A stretch of 64,000 bases of DNA from Psychroflexus curvus (lineage in GTDB: Bacteria > Bacteroidota > Bacteroidia > Flavobacteriales > Flavobacteriaceae), in NCBI RefSeq assembly GCF_020164585.1, contig NZ_JAIQZF010000003.1, positions 370,627 through 434,626 on the forward strand, read 5' to 3'. Of this stretch, positions 1 through 9,305 are shown piece after piece (position 1 is the first letter of the stretch; each line of letters opens with the position of its first letter). The notes beneath the pieces were generated by a model that saw nothing but the letters and a program-made list of their open reading frames with translations, was not told where the DNA came from and ran no database searches. A program made the translations under genes and the position numbers.

Positions 1-2284
1 GGAATGGACCGATGATTACGGAGGCAGAATTTTGAATCAACTCAAAAAACTTGGCGCATCCTGTGATTGGCAAAGAACCAAATTCACTTTGGATGATGAT
101 ATGTATGAATCTGTTATACAGTCGTTTATAGATTTGCATAACAAAGGGCTGATATATCGTGGATACCGTATGGTAAACTGGGATCCAGAAGCTCAAACCA
201 CCTTGTCTGATGAAGAAGTTATCTACGAAGAAAAACAAGGCAAACTTTATTATGTGTCTTACAGTTTAGAAAATTCTGAAGAAAAATTAACCATAGCTAC
301 CACCAGACCAGAAACCATTTTTGGTGATTCAGCTATCTGTATTAATCCAAACGATGAGCGTTTTACGCATCTAAAAGGTAAAAAAGTTAAAGTTCCCATT
401 GTGGGAAGAAGTATCCCTATTATTGAAGATGACTATGTGGATATGGAGTTTGGGACAGGTTGTCTGAAGGTGACGCCAGCTCATGATGAAAATGATAAAG
501 TTCTTGGAGAAAAGCATCAGTTAGAGGTGTACGATATTTTTAATCCTGATGCTACCTTAAATAGTTTTGGACTGAAGTACGAAGGCCAGGATCGTTTTGA
601 AGCGAGGAAGAACTTCGTAAAAGATTTAGACACTCAGGGCTTTTTATTAAAAACTGAAGAGTACACCAACAAAGTTGGAACTTCAGAACGAACAAAAGCC
701 ATCATAGAACCCAGGCTTTCAGACCAGTGGTTTTTGAAGATGAAAGATCTAGCAGAGCCAGCGATTAAAGCTGTTCTGGAAAGTGATGCAATAAAACTAC
801 ATCCCAAAAAGTTTGAAAATACTTACAAACACTGGATGGAAAATATCCGTGATTGGAATATTTCTCGTCAATTATGGTGGGGACATCAAATACCAGCTTT
901 TTATTATGGAGATGGAGAAAATGATTATGTGGTTGCTAAAACAATAGAGGAAGCTCTAACGCTAGCAAAAGAAAAATCCGGTAAATCTTTGAGTTTAAAG
1001 GACCTTAGACAAGATGAAGACGTTTTGGATACTTGGTTTTCGTCATGGTTATGGCCTATGAGTGTTTTTGATGGCATCAGAAACCCGGATAATAAAGAGT
1101 TCAATTACTACTATCCAACCAATGATTTAGTGACTGGGCCAGATATTTTATTTTTCTGGGTGGCACGTATGATTATGGCAGGTTATGAATATACCGATCA
1201 GAAACCATTTGAAAATGTTTATCTCACAGGTTTAGTTAGAGATAAAAAAAGGCGAAAGATGTCCAAATCTTTAGGAAATTCTCCAGATGCCTTGGGACTT
1301 ATAGAAAATTACAGTGCCGATGGTGTGCGAGTAGGGTTGCTTCTTAGCAATGCTGCAGGAAACGATTTGTTGTTTGATGAATCCCTTTGCCAACAAGGGA
1401 AGGGATTTAGCAATAAGGTTTGGAACGCTTTTAAACTTATTACTTCATGGGAAGTTGATGCTGAAATTAAGCAACCTGATTCTTCCAGGAAAGCTGTAGA
1501 CTGGTATCAATCTGTTTTTCAAGAGAAACTTAGAGAGCTGGAAAATCATTATAGTAAATATAGAATTTCTGATGCTTTAATGACCAGTTATAAGTTGGTT
1601 TGGGATGATTTCTGTTCGTGGTTTTTAGAAATAATTAAACCGGCCTACCAGAAGCCGATTGACAAATCAACACTCGATTCGGCTATTGCAATTTTAGAAG
1701 ATAATCTAAAAATATTACATCCTTTTATGCCGTTTGTGACAGAGGAAATCTGGCATCAAATCACTGAAAGAGAGCCAGCCGAAGCCCTAACAGTTTCTTC
1801 ATGGCCGGCACAGAAAAAGTATGATTCCGTGCTTATTTCTGAATTTGATTTTGCTTCTGAAGTTATTTCTGGAATTAGAACTATTAGGAAGGAAAAAAAT
1901 ATTTCCTTTAAAAATCAAATTGATTTGGTTGTTTTAAACAATGAATCTGTTTCTGATTTGCTTGACACTGTAATTCTAAAAATGGGAAATATTCAGAGCC
2001 TGACTTATACTGATTCTCCAGTTGAAGGCAGCCTTACATTTAGAGTTAAGTCCAATGAATATTTCATACCTGTGGAAGGTGCTATAGATGTGGAAGCTGA
2101 AAAAGAGAAATTGAAAGAAGAATTGAAGTATTATGAAGGGTTTTTGAAATCTGTTGAGAAAAAACTTTCCAACGAACGCTTCATGAACAATGCTCCAGAA
2201 CAAGTTGTGAATGTTGAGAAACAAAAAAAGGACGATGCTATAGCACAAATACAGACGATTACAAAGAGTTTAAAAAACCTTTAA
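1..2284 (+). CDS. valS: valine--tRNA ligase, 5' truncated by the window edge
   Basis: Charges tRNA-Val with valine in the cytoplasm (class I synthetase). The reading frame is open from base 2, so the start codon and the HIGH motif lie upstream of the window; only about the C-terminal 760 residues are visible. The CP1 editing domain is recognisable by ATTRPETIFGD and the GTGCLKVTPAHD stretch. The KMSKS loop is intact (codons at 1256-1270), followed by the anticodon-binding domain. The last 65 residues are Lys/Glu-rich and helical, as in the ValRS C-terminal coiled coil. A strong hairpin terminator follows the stop. Identity is secure. Confidence 0.97.
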   Translation, partial: EWTDDYGGRILNQLKKLGASCDWQRTKFTLDDDMYESVIQSFIDLHNKGLIYRGYRMVNWDPEAQTTLSDEEVIYEEKQGKLYYVSYSLENSEEKLTIATTRPETIFGDSAICINPNDERFTHLKGKKVKVPIVGRSIPIIEDDYVDMEFGTGCLKVTPAHDENDKVLGEKHQLEVYDIFNPDATLNSFGLKYEGQDRFEARKNFVKDLDTQGFLLKTEEYTNKVGTSERTKAIIEPRLSDQWFLKMKDLAEPAIKAVLESDAIKLHPKKFENTYKHWMENIRDWNISRQLWWGHQIPAFYYGDGENDYVVAKTIEEALTLAKEKSGKSLSLKDLRQDEDVLDTWFSSWLWPMSVFDGIRNPDNKEFNYYYPTNDLVTGPDILFFWVARMIMAGYEYTDQKPFENVYLTGLVRDKKRRKMSKSLGNSPDALGLIENYSADGVRVGLLLSNAAGNDLLFDESLCQQGKGFSNKVWNAFKLITSWEVDAEIKQPDSSRKAVDWYQSVFQEKLRELENHYSKYRISDALMTSYKLVWDDFCSWFLEIIKPAYQKPIDKSTLDSAIAILEDNLKILHPFMPFVTEEIWHQITEREPAEALTVSSWPAQKKYDSVLISEFDFASEVISGIRTIRKEKNISFKNQIDLVVLNNESVSDLLDTVILKMGNIQSLTYTDSPVEGSLTFRVKSNEYFIPVEGAIDVEAEKEKLKEELKYYEGFLKSVEKKLSNERFMNNAPEQVVNVEKQKKDDAIAQIQTITKSLKNL

Positions 2285-2307
2285 AACAACACAGTTTAGA
2301 TTATTCT

Positions 2308-2344
2308 AAAAGAGATCAGTTGATATCAATTGGTCTCTTTTTTA
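2308..2344. terminator. bidirectional hairpin terminator between valS and the acyl-CoA-binding gene
   Basis: AAAAGAGATCAGTTGAT (2308-2324) pairs with ATCAATTGGTCTCTTTT (2325-2341), a 17-bp stem with two G-U type mismatches, flanked by A and T tracts on both sides. It can therefore stop transcription from both convergent genes. It overlaps the stop codon of the minus-strand gene. Confidence 0.85.
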
Positions 2345-2647
2345 TTTTATTTGAAATTCGTCACCAAGATAGCGTTTTGCCAATTTGATGTACTTGATTT
2401 TGGACTCTCTTTCAGAAAACTTCTTGACTTGAAACATTGCGTTTGCCTTAAACGCATTGACTAGTTGTTCACCGTCTACGGGGTTTTGAGTTACCTTAAG
2501 ATCAGATTCATTTTTAGCATGTTTGTAGTAAGCATAAAAATATAGGAGAACATCTTGAGGGAATTTTCGATGGGTTCCACTTACCTTAATGTAGGCAAGT
2601 TCAAATAAATGATCTAAATCTTCTTCAGAATAACTTTTTAGATCCAT
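2342..2647 (-). CDS. acyl-CoA-binding protein (ACBP family)
   Basis: Small soluble protein of 101 residues, the usual size of a single ACBP domain, expected to bind and buffer long-chain acyl-CoA in the cytoplasm. The helical region with LYFYAYYKHAKN resembles the conserved Tyr/Lys ligand-binding helix of ACBPs (family LYGLYKQA). It is the last gene of a leftward group and starts one base after psd ends, so it is probably co-transcribed with psd and cdsA. This neighbourhood fits a lipid-metabolism role. Family assignment is by motif and context, not alignment. Confidence 0.8.
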   Translation of the reverse strand: MDLKSYSEEDLDHLFELAYIKVSGTHRKFPQDVLLYFYAYYKHAKNESDLKVTQNPVDGEQLVNAFKANAMFQVKKFSERESKIKYIKLAKRYLGDEFQIK

Positions 2648-2648
2648 C

Positions 2649-3308
2649 TTATTCCACTTTAGAAATGATAGATTTACCGCCTTTTACCTTTTCATTTATT
2701 TCCACTAATACTTCTGCATCAAGGGGTAAAAATATATCTACTCGAGAACCGAATTTTATAAAACCAGAATCACTTCCCTGTACAGCAGTTTCTCCTTCTT
2801 TTGCATAATTAACAATTCTCCTGGCAACAGCACCAGCGATTTGTCTGTAAAGAAGGTTTCCAAATTTTTTAGTTTTTACAACTACTGTTGTTCTCTCGTT
2901 TTCTTCACTTGATTTGGGGTGCCAGGCCACAAGAAATTTACCTGGATGGTATTTGCTATAAAGGATTTTTCCGCCTACTGGGTGACGCGTTACATGCACG
3001 TTTAAGGGAGACATGAAAATAGAGACCTGCAAGCGTTCTTCATTTACAAATTCTGGTTCAAATACTTTTTCAATAGCTACCACTTTTCCATCGACAGGAG
3101 CCAAAATATGATTTTCGTTTTTATCTATTTCTCGTTTTGGATTTCTGAAAAATTGAGCAACTAAATAGAACATAATGATTGTCACGACAAACACTAAAGT
3201 GATAATCCACTGTTGATTTTTATCTATCAAAAAATTTGTCAAAAGATTAATGACGATTAAACCAATTAAACTTGAAACTAGAATTTTATAGCCTTCTTTA
3301 TGAAACAT
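2649..3308 (-). CDS. psd: phosphatidylserine decarboxylase family protein
   Basis: Converts phosphatidylserine to phosphatidylethanolamine at the inner membrane. The protein is 219 residues, the short archaeal-type form rather than the longer E. coli form. Two membrane segments occupy roughly residues 8-25 and 33-52. APVDGKVV (about 91-98) and HVTRHPVGG (about 124-132) are characteristic. FGSRVDIFLP near residue 187 holds the Gly-Ser pair where the proenzyme is expected to self-cleave and form the pyruvoyl group. Its start overlaps the end of cdsA by 11 bases, indicating translational coupling within a phospholipid operon. Confidence 0.92.
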   Translation of the reverse strand: MFHKEGYKILVSSLIGLIVINLLTNFLIDKNQQWIITLVFVVTIIMFYLVAQFFRNPKREIDKNENHILAPVDGKVVAIEKVFEPEFVNEERLQVSIFMSPLNVHVTRHPVGGKILYSKYHPGKFLVAWHPKSSEENERTTVVVKTKKFGNLLYRQIAGAVARRIVNYAKEGETAVQGSDSGFIKFGSRVDIFLPLDAEVLVEINEKVKGGKSIISKVE

Positions 3309-4098
3309 AATCTAAGAGTAAAATAAATATGAAAACAAATGTACTAGAAAAAAGCATACTATCCATTCTGTCAAAGATGCCGCCATGCCCGGGCATGATC
3401 TTACCACTGTCTTTCACGTCTGCTTTTCTTTTGAATTTGGACTGAACTAAATCTCCAAGCGTGCCAAATATACTCACAATAATTGCGAGAATAATCCAGG
3501 CCCACCAGGATAATAAATCGATGTAAGTATAAATGAAATAGCTTATGATGATTGAAGCAATGGCGCCTCCCAAAAAGCCCTCAATTGTTTTTTTTGGTGA
3601 AATTCTTTCAAATAATTTATGCTTTCCAAAATTTTTACCAACCAGGTAAGCAAAAGAGTCATTCGTCCATATCAATACAAAAGTTCCAACTAATACATAT
3701 TCGTAATTTTCCTTGTAAACAGGAATCATGGTTAAGAAAATGATAGAAGGAACAATATAAAAAAGAGTCAGCAAATGTTTTCTCCCATCAAAAAGAGGAA
3801 TGTCATGAAACGTATACAAATCTTTTAAAAGGAATAGTTTCACTACCAAAGTCATTGCCATATAAGTAATAAGAAGAGGAAGGTAAACTTCAGTAAAATT
3901 AAAGTAGTAGAGCAATACAACTAGAGAAACATAAGAGATGATGTTTCTAAATCTTAAAAGAGTCTGAAATTCTCGCAAGCAAATAAAACCAACTACGGTA
4001 AAGAAAAGGAGTAAAAGGTAATGACTTAAAAAAGCAGTAGAAACTATTATGGTGATATATAAAGCACCAGTAATGCTTCTTTTAAAAATTTCCGACAT
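3298..4098 (-). CDS. cdsA: phosphatidate cytidylyltransferase
   Basis: Makes CDP-diacylglycerol from CTP and phosphatidate, feeding phosphatidylserine and hence the neighbouring Psd. It is a 266-residue polytopic membrane protein with about seven or eight hydrophobic segments. The CDP-diglyceride synthetase signature is present near the C-terminus: SKFKRKADVKDSGKIMPGHG, followed by GIFDRMDS, with the expected Lys, Asp and PGHGG residues. Downstream psd overlaps by 11 bases and the upstream LUD gene ends only 3 bases away, so they probably share a transcript. Confidence 0.95.
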   Translation of the reverse strand: MSEIFKRSITGALYITIIVSTAFLSHYLLLLFFTVVGFICLREFQTLLRFRNIISYVSLVVLLYYFNFTEVYLPLLITYMAMTLVVKLFLLKDLYTFHDIPLFDGRKHLLTLFYIVPSIIFLTMIPVYKENYEYVLVGTFVLIWTNDSFAYLVGKNFGKHKLFERISPKKTIEGFLGGAIASIIISYFIYTYIDLLSWWAWIILAIIVSIFGTLGDLVQSKFKRKADVKDSGKIMPGHGGIFDRMDSMLFSSTFVFIFILLLDYVS

Positions 4099-4101
4099 TT
4101 G

Positions 4102-4704
4102 TTATAAATCTTCTAAGAGAAGCAAATATAAATTTTTTGGGGTACTTCCATAGCTCATAAAATCAGAATCTTTATTTTCATCAAATGATTTGATAGTGGT
4201 GATGTTTGTAGGGAATTTTCCACCCTGTCGTTTGTTGATTTGTTGTAAGCCTTCACCTATAGTTTTAATAAGTTGGCTTGTTTTAGCAACAATTACAAAA
4301 TTTACAGGTAAATCTGAGTGTTTTTTATCCCCCATTTGACTGGAGCTAACTAAAATAGCCCCCGTATTTGAAATCAAAAACTCACAACTAGAAAGAAAAA
4401 AGCATGCATTTAAATTCTTGGTAAAAGTGAGTTGGGTGTGTGCAAAATCTTCACATAATTTACTTTCACTACAATATACTTCTGAATTAGACCAATTGTT
4501 CTCTTTAAGAATTTCTGAAAAATTAAGTCTCAGTTCATTTTCATTTTCACAGTATAAAAATTTACCTCCATTCTTTTTAAAATTATGAACAAACTCTTCA
4601 TCAACAGGAGTTTCTGGTTTAGGCATGAATTTCCCTATTTCGTTACCGTACTCGTCGGTCACTTCATTAGTATCTATACCTAAAAGGCGTTTTAAAAAGT
4701 TCAT
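4102..4704 (-). CDS. LUD domain-containing protein (LutC-like)
   Basis: A 200-residue protein of the LUD (lactate utilisation) family. Members include LutC/YkgG, but flavobacterial relatives next to ftsH are usually stand-alone proteins of unknown role. Seen here: an N-terminal 25-residue tail, an alpha/beta core with the phrase SNTGAILVSSSQMG (about residues 112-125) typical of the LUD fold, and IVAKTSQLIKTIGEG in the C-terminal half. No Cys cluster for iron-sulfur binding is apparent. It sits between ftsH (with its own terminator) and cdsA. Function in this organism is not known. Confidence 0.8.
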   Translation of the reverse strand: MNFLKRLLGIDTNEVTDEYGNEIGKFMPKPETPVDEEFVHNFKKNGGKFLYCENENELRLNFSEILKENNWSNSEVYCSESKLCEDFAHTQLTFTKNLNACFFLSSCEFLISNTGAILVSSSQMGDKKHSDLPVNFVIVAKTSQLIKTIGEGLQQINKRQGGKFPTNITTIKSFDENKDSDFMSYGSTPKNLYLLLLEDL

Positions 4705-4754
4705 AAAAATTGCTCTAATTTCATTCGAATTTACACTTTATAAATTTAATATAA

Positions 4755-4787
4755 AAACCTGAGATTGATAAAATCAAAATCAGGTTT
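4755..4787 (-). terminator. hairpin terminator after ftsH
   Basis: AAACCTGA (4755-4762) and TCAGGTTT (4780-4787) form an 8-bp stem. On the minus strand the stem is followed by a T-rich run (TTTTTATA). It separates ftsH from the LUD gene. Confidence 0.65.
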
Positions 4788-4810
4788 ATTATTAATATAA
4801 ATTTAATATC

Positions 4811-6889
4811 TTAAGAATTACTTTCTATCTTATCATCCTTTTTCGAGTCACCTTCCTTAGAATCCTTAGGGCCTTCCTCGTTTTTGGTTTCTTCGGCTGA
4901 AGATTTATTTTTATTCCTTTCCTCAGCTTTCTTTTTATAGGAATTGATCATTTCAGGTTTTTTGAAAGGACGTTCCCCGAAGATTTCAACTAGATTGTCT
5001 TTAAAAATAACTTCTTTCTCTAGAAGTAATTCAGCAAGTTTAGTCAATTTATCTTTATTTTCTGTAAGAATATTAATTGCTCTTAAATACTGCTCTTCAA
5101 TAAGTTTTGATATTTCTTCATCTATTAATTCAGATGTTCTATCACTGTAAGGTTTTGTAAAATTATAATCAGACTGACCAGAGGAATCATAATAGGTTAG
5201 ATTTCCAATTTTATCATTAAGTCCATAGATAGTAACCATAGCTTTTGCTTGCTTTGTTACCTTTTCTAAATCACTAAGGGCTCCCGTTGAAATCTTATCA
5301 AAAATTACTTTTTCTGCGGCACGACCACCCATTGTAGCGCACATTTCATCAAGGATTTGCTCTGTTCTTACAATTTGTCTTTCTTCTGGTAAATACCATG
5401 CTGCTCCAAGAGATTGCCCTCGAGGAACTATAGTTACCTTTACAAGTGGTGCCGCATATTCCAGCATCCAGCTTACTGTAGCATGACCTGCTTCGTGAAA
5501 AGCTATTGTTTTCTTTTCCTCAACGGTCATTATTTTATTTTTCTTTTCCAAACCACCCACAATCCTGTCTATAGCATCTAGAAAATCTTGCTTACCTACA
5601 GCTTTACTGTCGTTCCTGGCAGCAATAAGGGCAGCTTCGTTACAAAGATTGGCAATATCTGCACCAGAAAATCCGGGCGTCTGTTTGGCTAGAAATTCTA
5701 CATCTAGTTCATCGGCTATTTTTTTAAGTGGTTTTAGATGCACCTCAAAAATCTCTTCACGTTCTCTGATATCTGGTAAGTCTACATGAATTTGTCTATC
5801 AAATCTTCCAGCTCTCATCAAAGCCTTGTCCAGAACATCAGCCCGGTTGGTCGCGGCAATCACAATAACATTTGTATTGGTTCCAAAACCATCCATCTCT
5901 GTTAAAAGTTGATTTAAAGTATTCTCACGTTCATCATTAGAACCAGACATATTACCTTTTCCTCTCGATCTACCTATGGCATCAATTTCATCAATAAATA
6001 TGATCGACGGCGATTTGTCTTTAGCCTGTTTGAATAAATCTCTAACTCTTGAAGCTCCTACACCTACAAACATTTCCACGAAATCTGAGCCAGATAAAGA
6101 GAAGAACGGTACGCCAGCCTCACCAGCAACAGCTTTTGCTAACAAAGTCTTACCTGTTCCAGGAGGCCCTACAAGCAATGCCCCTTTTGGTATTTTACCA
6201 CCAAGATTTGTGTATTTATCAGGATGCTTAAGGAAGTCGACAATTTCCTGCACTTCATCTTTAGCGCCTTCTAAGCCAGCGACATCTTTGAATGAGGTTT
6301 TAACATCCTTTTTTTCATCAAATAACTTAGCCTTAGACTTTCCTATGTTGAAGATTTGACCGCCTGGACCACCGCCTCCGCCTTTGCTCATTCGCTTCAT
6401 GATGAATATCCAGATTCCTACAATCAAAATTATTGGAAGAAGACCTATCAATATTTCGCTGAAATAATTTGACCTCGTATCGTAATAAATACGGGTGTCT
6501 AAATTTTGAGCGTCTTTAATTTTTTCTATTTTATTTTCGAAATTTTGTAAATCCCCAAATTCGAATGAATAATCAGGGCTATCAGAAGATGCAAAGACTT
6601 GATCGTTATTAGTCCCTTTATGCTCTGGTCTTGATTTTGCTTCTGGATACAAGAAGACTTCAGCGACTCTTGAGTTTTTGATGATATTTACTTTCTCAAC
6701 ATCACCATTCTGTAAAAATTGTTCAAACTGCGCTAAACTGGTTTTTTTAGGTTCACTAAAACCACTTCCTCCAAAAAATTGAACACCAAAAAATATTAGG
6801 ATAATACCTATATAAATCCAATAAGAATTGAACTTTGGCTTTTTCGGATCTTTATCTACCTTTTTTTTCTGTGTTGCTTTATTCGCCAT
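4811..6889 (-). CDS. ftsH: ATP-dependent zinc metalloprotease FtsH
   Basis: Membrane-anchored AAA+ protease that degrades misfolded membrane proteins and short-lived regulators. It has 692 residues. Membrane segments lie at about 24-40 and 146-164 with a periplasmic domain between them. The AAA module has Walker A GPPGTGKT (241-248), Walker B IIFIDE (296-301) and the second region of homology ending in RAGRFDR. The zinc site HEAGH is at 465-469. A charged, disordered Lys/Glu/Ser tail follows the peptidase domain. It starts 17 bases after rsfS ends, so the two are probably co-transcribed. All catalytic residues are intact. Confidence 0.98.
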   Translation of the reverse strand: MANKATQKKKVDKDPKKPKFNSYWIYIGIILIFFGVQFFGGSGFSEPKKTSLAQFEQFLQNGDVEKVNIIKNSRVAEVFLYPEAKSRPEHKGTNNDQVFASSDSPDYSFEFGDLQNFENKIEKIKDAQNLDTRIYYDTRSNYFSEILIGLLPIILIVGIWIFIMKRMSKGGGGGPGGQIFNIGKSKAKLFDEKKDVKTSFKDVAGLEGAKDEVQEIVDFLKHPDKYTNLGGKIPKGALLVGPPGTGKTLLAKAVAGEAGVPFFSLSGSDFVEMFVGVGASRVRDLFKQAKDKSPSIIFIDEIDAIGRSRGKGNMSGSNDERENTLNQLLTEMDGFGTNTNVIVIAATNRADVLDKALMRAGRFDRQIHVDLPDIREREEIFEVHLKPLKKIADELDVEFLAKQTPGFSGADIANLCNEAALIAARNDSKAVGKQDFLDAIDRIVGGLEKKNKIMTVEEKKTIAFHEAGHATVSWMLEYAAPLVKVTIVPRGQSLGAAWYLPEERQIVRTEQILDEMCATMGGRAAEKVIFDKISTGALSDLEKVTKQAKAMVTIYGLNDKIGNLTYYDSSGQSDYNFTKPYSDRTSELIDEEISKLIEEQYLRAINILTENKDKLTKLAELLLEKEVIFKDNLVEIFGERPFKKPEMINSYKKKAEERNKNKSSAEETKNEEGPKDSKEGDSKKDDKIESNS

Positions 6890-6906
6890 TCTCTTTTTAC
6901 CTTATT

Positions 6907-7278
6907 TTAATAATTAGACTCAATAGACGTTATTTTGGCGTCTCCCCATAAACTCTCAATGTCGTAATACTCTCGTATTTGTGTTTGGAAAATATGTACA
7001 ACCACATCTACATAATCCATCAACACCCATTGTGAATTTTCAAGGCCTTCTACATGCCAGGGCTTGTCTTGAAGTGCTTTGCTAACCACTTTTCTGACAG
7101 AGCTTTCGATGGCGTCTACCTGAGTATTTGAGTTACCTGAACACACTATGAAATAATCACATACCGTATTTTCAATAGATCTTAAATCTATAATTTCAAT
7201 CTGATTACCTTTAACGTCTTCAATTCCTTGAATTATATATGTAATTAATTGGTCTATTTGCTCTTTCTTTGTACTCAT
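6907..7278 (-). CDS. rsfS: ribosome silencing factor RsfS
   Basis: Binds uL14 of the 50S subunit and blocks subunit joining when nutrients are short. It is 123 residues, the normal length for the RsfS/DUF143 family. Typical features are CDYFIVCSGNSNTQVDAI (about 40-57), PWHVEGLENSQWVLMDY (about 77-93) and the VVHIF segment with the conserved Asp before it. It is the first gene of the leftward rsfS-ftsH pair and lies back to back with birA, a common flavobacterial arrangement. Confidence 0.95.
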   Translation of the reverse strand: MSTKKEQIDQLITYIIQGIEDVKGNQIEIIDLRSIENTVCDYFIVCSGNSNTQVDAIESSVRKVVSKALQDKPWHVEGLENSQWVLMDYVDVVVHIFQTQIREYYDIESLWGDAKITSIESNY

Positions 7279-7366
7279 TAAAAATTTTAATTTTAACGCG
7301 AAAATAGGTTTTTAATCCCTTTTTTTACGTCAGTTAACAAAAGATTATTCGATATCTAAGCTCTCT

Positions 7367-8098
7367 ATGAAAGTAGTCAAAGTTGATGCCACAAGTTCTA
7401 CCAATAGTTTCCTTAAGGAGTTCGTGAAAATCAATACTGAAAAAAAAACATATTGCGTGGTTGCGCATCATCAAGTTGATGGTAAGGGTCAGCGGGGAAC
7501 AGGCTGGGAGAGTGAGGCTGGTAAAAACCTCACCTTTAGCGTGTATTTGCCGGGTTTGAAATCTATTCATAAAGAAGCTTTCAAACTGAGTGCTTTGGTT
7601 GCTTTAGGACTCAAAAATGTGTTAACCACTTATGACATGCCAAAACTTTTCATCAAATGGCCAAACGACATACTGTCACGTCAGTTTAAAATAGGAGGGA
7701 TTCTTATTGAAAATATGATGACTCAAAATCAAGAAGGAGCAAGTGTTGTTGGGGTAGGGTTGAATGTAAATCAAGAATCGTTTCCAAATTTACCAAGCGC
7801 ATCTTCAATGAGAATATTGAGTGGCAAATCCTTTAGTCTTGATAATTTATTGGAAGATATTTTAACTGAGTTTGAACAAATCCCAGATCTTTTTAACCGA
7901 AGCAGCTATAAGGAAGTGATGTCATCTTATTATGATTCTTTGTTTCGGTACAATAAGGTCAGTGTTTTTCAATTTCCAGATAATAGCCTGGCTCAAGGTT
8001 TGTTAAGAGGGGTGGATAATCATGGGAGGTTGATTGTTGAATTTGAGGAAGACAGGCTGGAATCTTTCGATATAAAAGAAATTCAAATTAAATACTGA
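7367..8098 (+). CDS. birA: biotin--[acetyl-CoA-carboxylase] ligase
   Basis: Activates biotin with ATP and attaches it to the biotin carboxyl carrier protein, needed for fatty acid synthesis. The 243 residues contain only the catalytic and C-terminal domains. No N-terminal DNA-binding helix-turn-helix is present, so it should not act as a repressor. Characteristic segments are the substrate loop SSTNSFLKE (about 10-18), GKGQRGTGWES (42-52), the FIKWPNDI catalytic Lys motif and KIGGILIEN. It is transcribed divergently from rsfS. Confidence 0.95.
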   Translation: MKVVKVDATSSTNSFLKEFVKINTEKKTYCVVAHHQVDGKGQRGTGWESEAGKNLTFSVYLPGLKSIHKEAFKLSALVALGLKNVLTTYDMPKLFIKWPNDILSRQFKIGGILIENMMTQNQEGASVVGVGLNVNQESFPNLPSASSMRILSGKSFSLDNLLEDILTEFEQIPDLFNRSSYKEVMSSYYDSLFRYNKVSVFQFPDNSLAQGLLRGVDNHGRLIVEFEEDRLESFDIKEIQIKY

Positions 8099-8137
8099 AA
8101 AAATTGATTTTGATGATATATTTATGATTGAAATATC

Positions 8138-8145
8138 TATATTTG
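8138..8145 (+). promoter_or_regulatory. Bacteroidota-type -7 box upstream of rpsU
   Basis: TATATTTG matches the TAnnTTTG consensus and lies 43 bases before the rpsU start. The only nearby TTTG (8109-8112) is 25 bases upstream, wider than usual, so the -33 element is weak. Confidence 0.55.
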
Positions 8146-8188
8146 CAATTCGAAAATTTCAAGTCAACTGTAAATAATTAATCATTAT

Positions 8189-8383
8189 ATGTTAGTAGTT
8201 AAAGTAAAAGATGGTGAAAAAATTGAAAGAGCTCTTAAACGTTTAAAACGTAAGTTTAGAGACACAAAAGTTCTTCAAACACTTCGTGATAAAAAACAAT
8301 TCACGAAAAAATCTGTTGAAAAAAGACAAAACCTCAAAAAAGCTCAGTACATCCAGTCTTTGAGAGAGAAAGATAATATGTAA
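8189..8383 (+). CDS. rpsU: 30S ribosomal protein S21
   Basis: Small basic ribosomal protein of 64 residues that in this phylum helps position the 3' end of 16S rRNA. The N-terminus MLVVKVKDGEKIERALKRL and the following KRKFRDTK are the usual bS21 pattern, and the rest is Lys/Arg-rich. It stands alone between birA and the DUF2797 gene, with its own promoter box and a hairpin terminator. Confidence 0.96.
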   Translation: MLVVKVKDGEKIERALKRLKRKFRDTKVLQTLRDKKQFTKKSVEKRQNLKKAQYIQSLREKDNM

Positions 8384-8404
8384 GAGTTTTTAGTTTTTTA
8401 TACA

Positions 8405-8438
8405 CACCTTGTGATATGCGTATCACAGGGTATTTTTG
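8405..8438. terminator. hairpin terminator after rpsU
   Basis: CCTTGTGATA (8407-8416) pairs with TATCACAGGG (8421-8430) around the tetraloop TGCG, followed by TATTTTTG. It lies between convergent rpsU and the DUF2797 gene and may serve both. Confidence 0.8.
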
Positions 8439-8439
8439 T

Positions 8440-9237
8440 TTAGGCTAAGACTTCAAAATCTACAACATAACCTTCGTTGTTCCTTACATTGAATACCACA
8501 CCATTTTCAAACATTAGGTATTGCCCCTTAATGCCTTTCAGTTTACCTTTAAAGGTATTGTTCTTTTCTAAATTTAGGCTTTTTAATTTTTTGGGATATT
8601 CTATTACAGGGAAATTGATGTTAAACTCTTCGCTTGAAGACAGGTAATAGTCTTTGGCTTCATCTGGAATAAACTCTTTGATTTTTTCTCTTTCTTCCAC
8701 CAAATTTTTGTCTTCAATCTCATTTTTAAGCATGGTTCGCCAATTGGTTTTATCGGCCACATGTTTTTTTAAAGCTATTTCAGTTATTCCAGCCAAGTAG
8801 CGGTTAGGAGTTTCCAAAATGGCGATGGCTTCGTGAGCACCTTGATCTATCCAGCGGGTTGGAATTTGACTTTTGCGAGTTACTCCAACTTTTACATTGC
8901 TAGAATTAGCCAAATAAACGATGTGAGGCTGCAACTGAACTTTCTTTTCGTATTCTAAATCTCTGTCTTCTTCATCCAAATGTGCTTTGCTTAATTCTGG
9001 ATGCATAATCCAGTCTCCCGCATTTGGTATATTTTGGAAACAATCGTAGCAAAATCCCTGTCTAAATATTTTTTTATTTTTCCCGCAATTAAGACATTGA
9101 TATTCTACAAAATAAAGAGCTATTTCCTTATCTAGAAGTTGATTAAGATGAACCACATCCTCTTTAAATACTAAAAAATAGTCAACCTCTTCATTATTCT
9201 CAGTTTTCATTTTTCTTAAGACTCCTCTATATTGCAT
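8440..9237 (-). CDS. DUF2797 domain-containing protein
   Basis: Protein of 265 residues matching the DUF2797 family common in Bacteroidota, biochemical function unknown. It carries a Cys cluster, CLNCGKNKK then GFCYDCF (about residues 48-68), that looks like a four-Cys zinc ribbon. After it comes IVYLANSSNVKVGVTRKSQIP, which resembles the YVGxT-type core of GIY-YIG-like folds. Whether it has nuclease activity cannot be told from the sequence. It is monocistronic, convergent with rpsU and divergent from the GH3 gene. Confidence 0.85.
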   Translation of the reverse strand: MQYRGVLRKMKTENNEEVDYFLVFKEDVVHLNQLLDKEIALYFVEYQCLNCGKNKKIFRQGFCYDCFQNIPNAGDWIMHPELSKAHLDEEDRDLEYEKKVQLQPHIVYLANSSNVKVGVTRKSQIPTRWIDQGAHEAIAILETPNRYLAGITEIALKKHVADKTNWRTMLKNEIEDKNLVEEREKIKEFIPDEAKDYYLSSSEEFNINFPVIEYPKKLKSLNLEKNNTFKGKLKGIKGQYLMFENGVVFNVRNNEGYVVDFEVLA

Positions 9238-9305
9238 TTTTTATTAAGTTTGATGAATTCTTTTGAACTTATAAAAGAAGAATTCAGTTTAAATTTTTCT
9301 CGTCT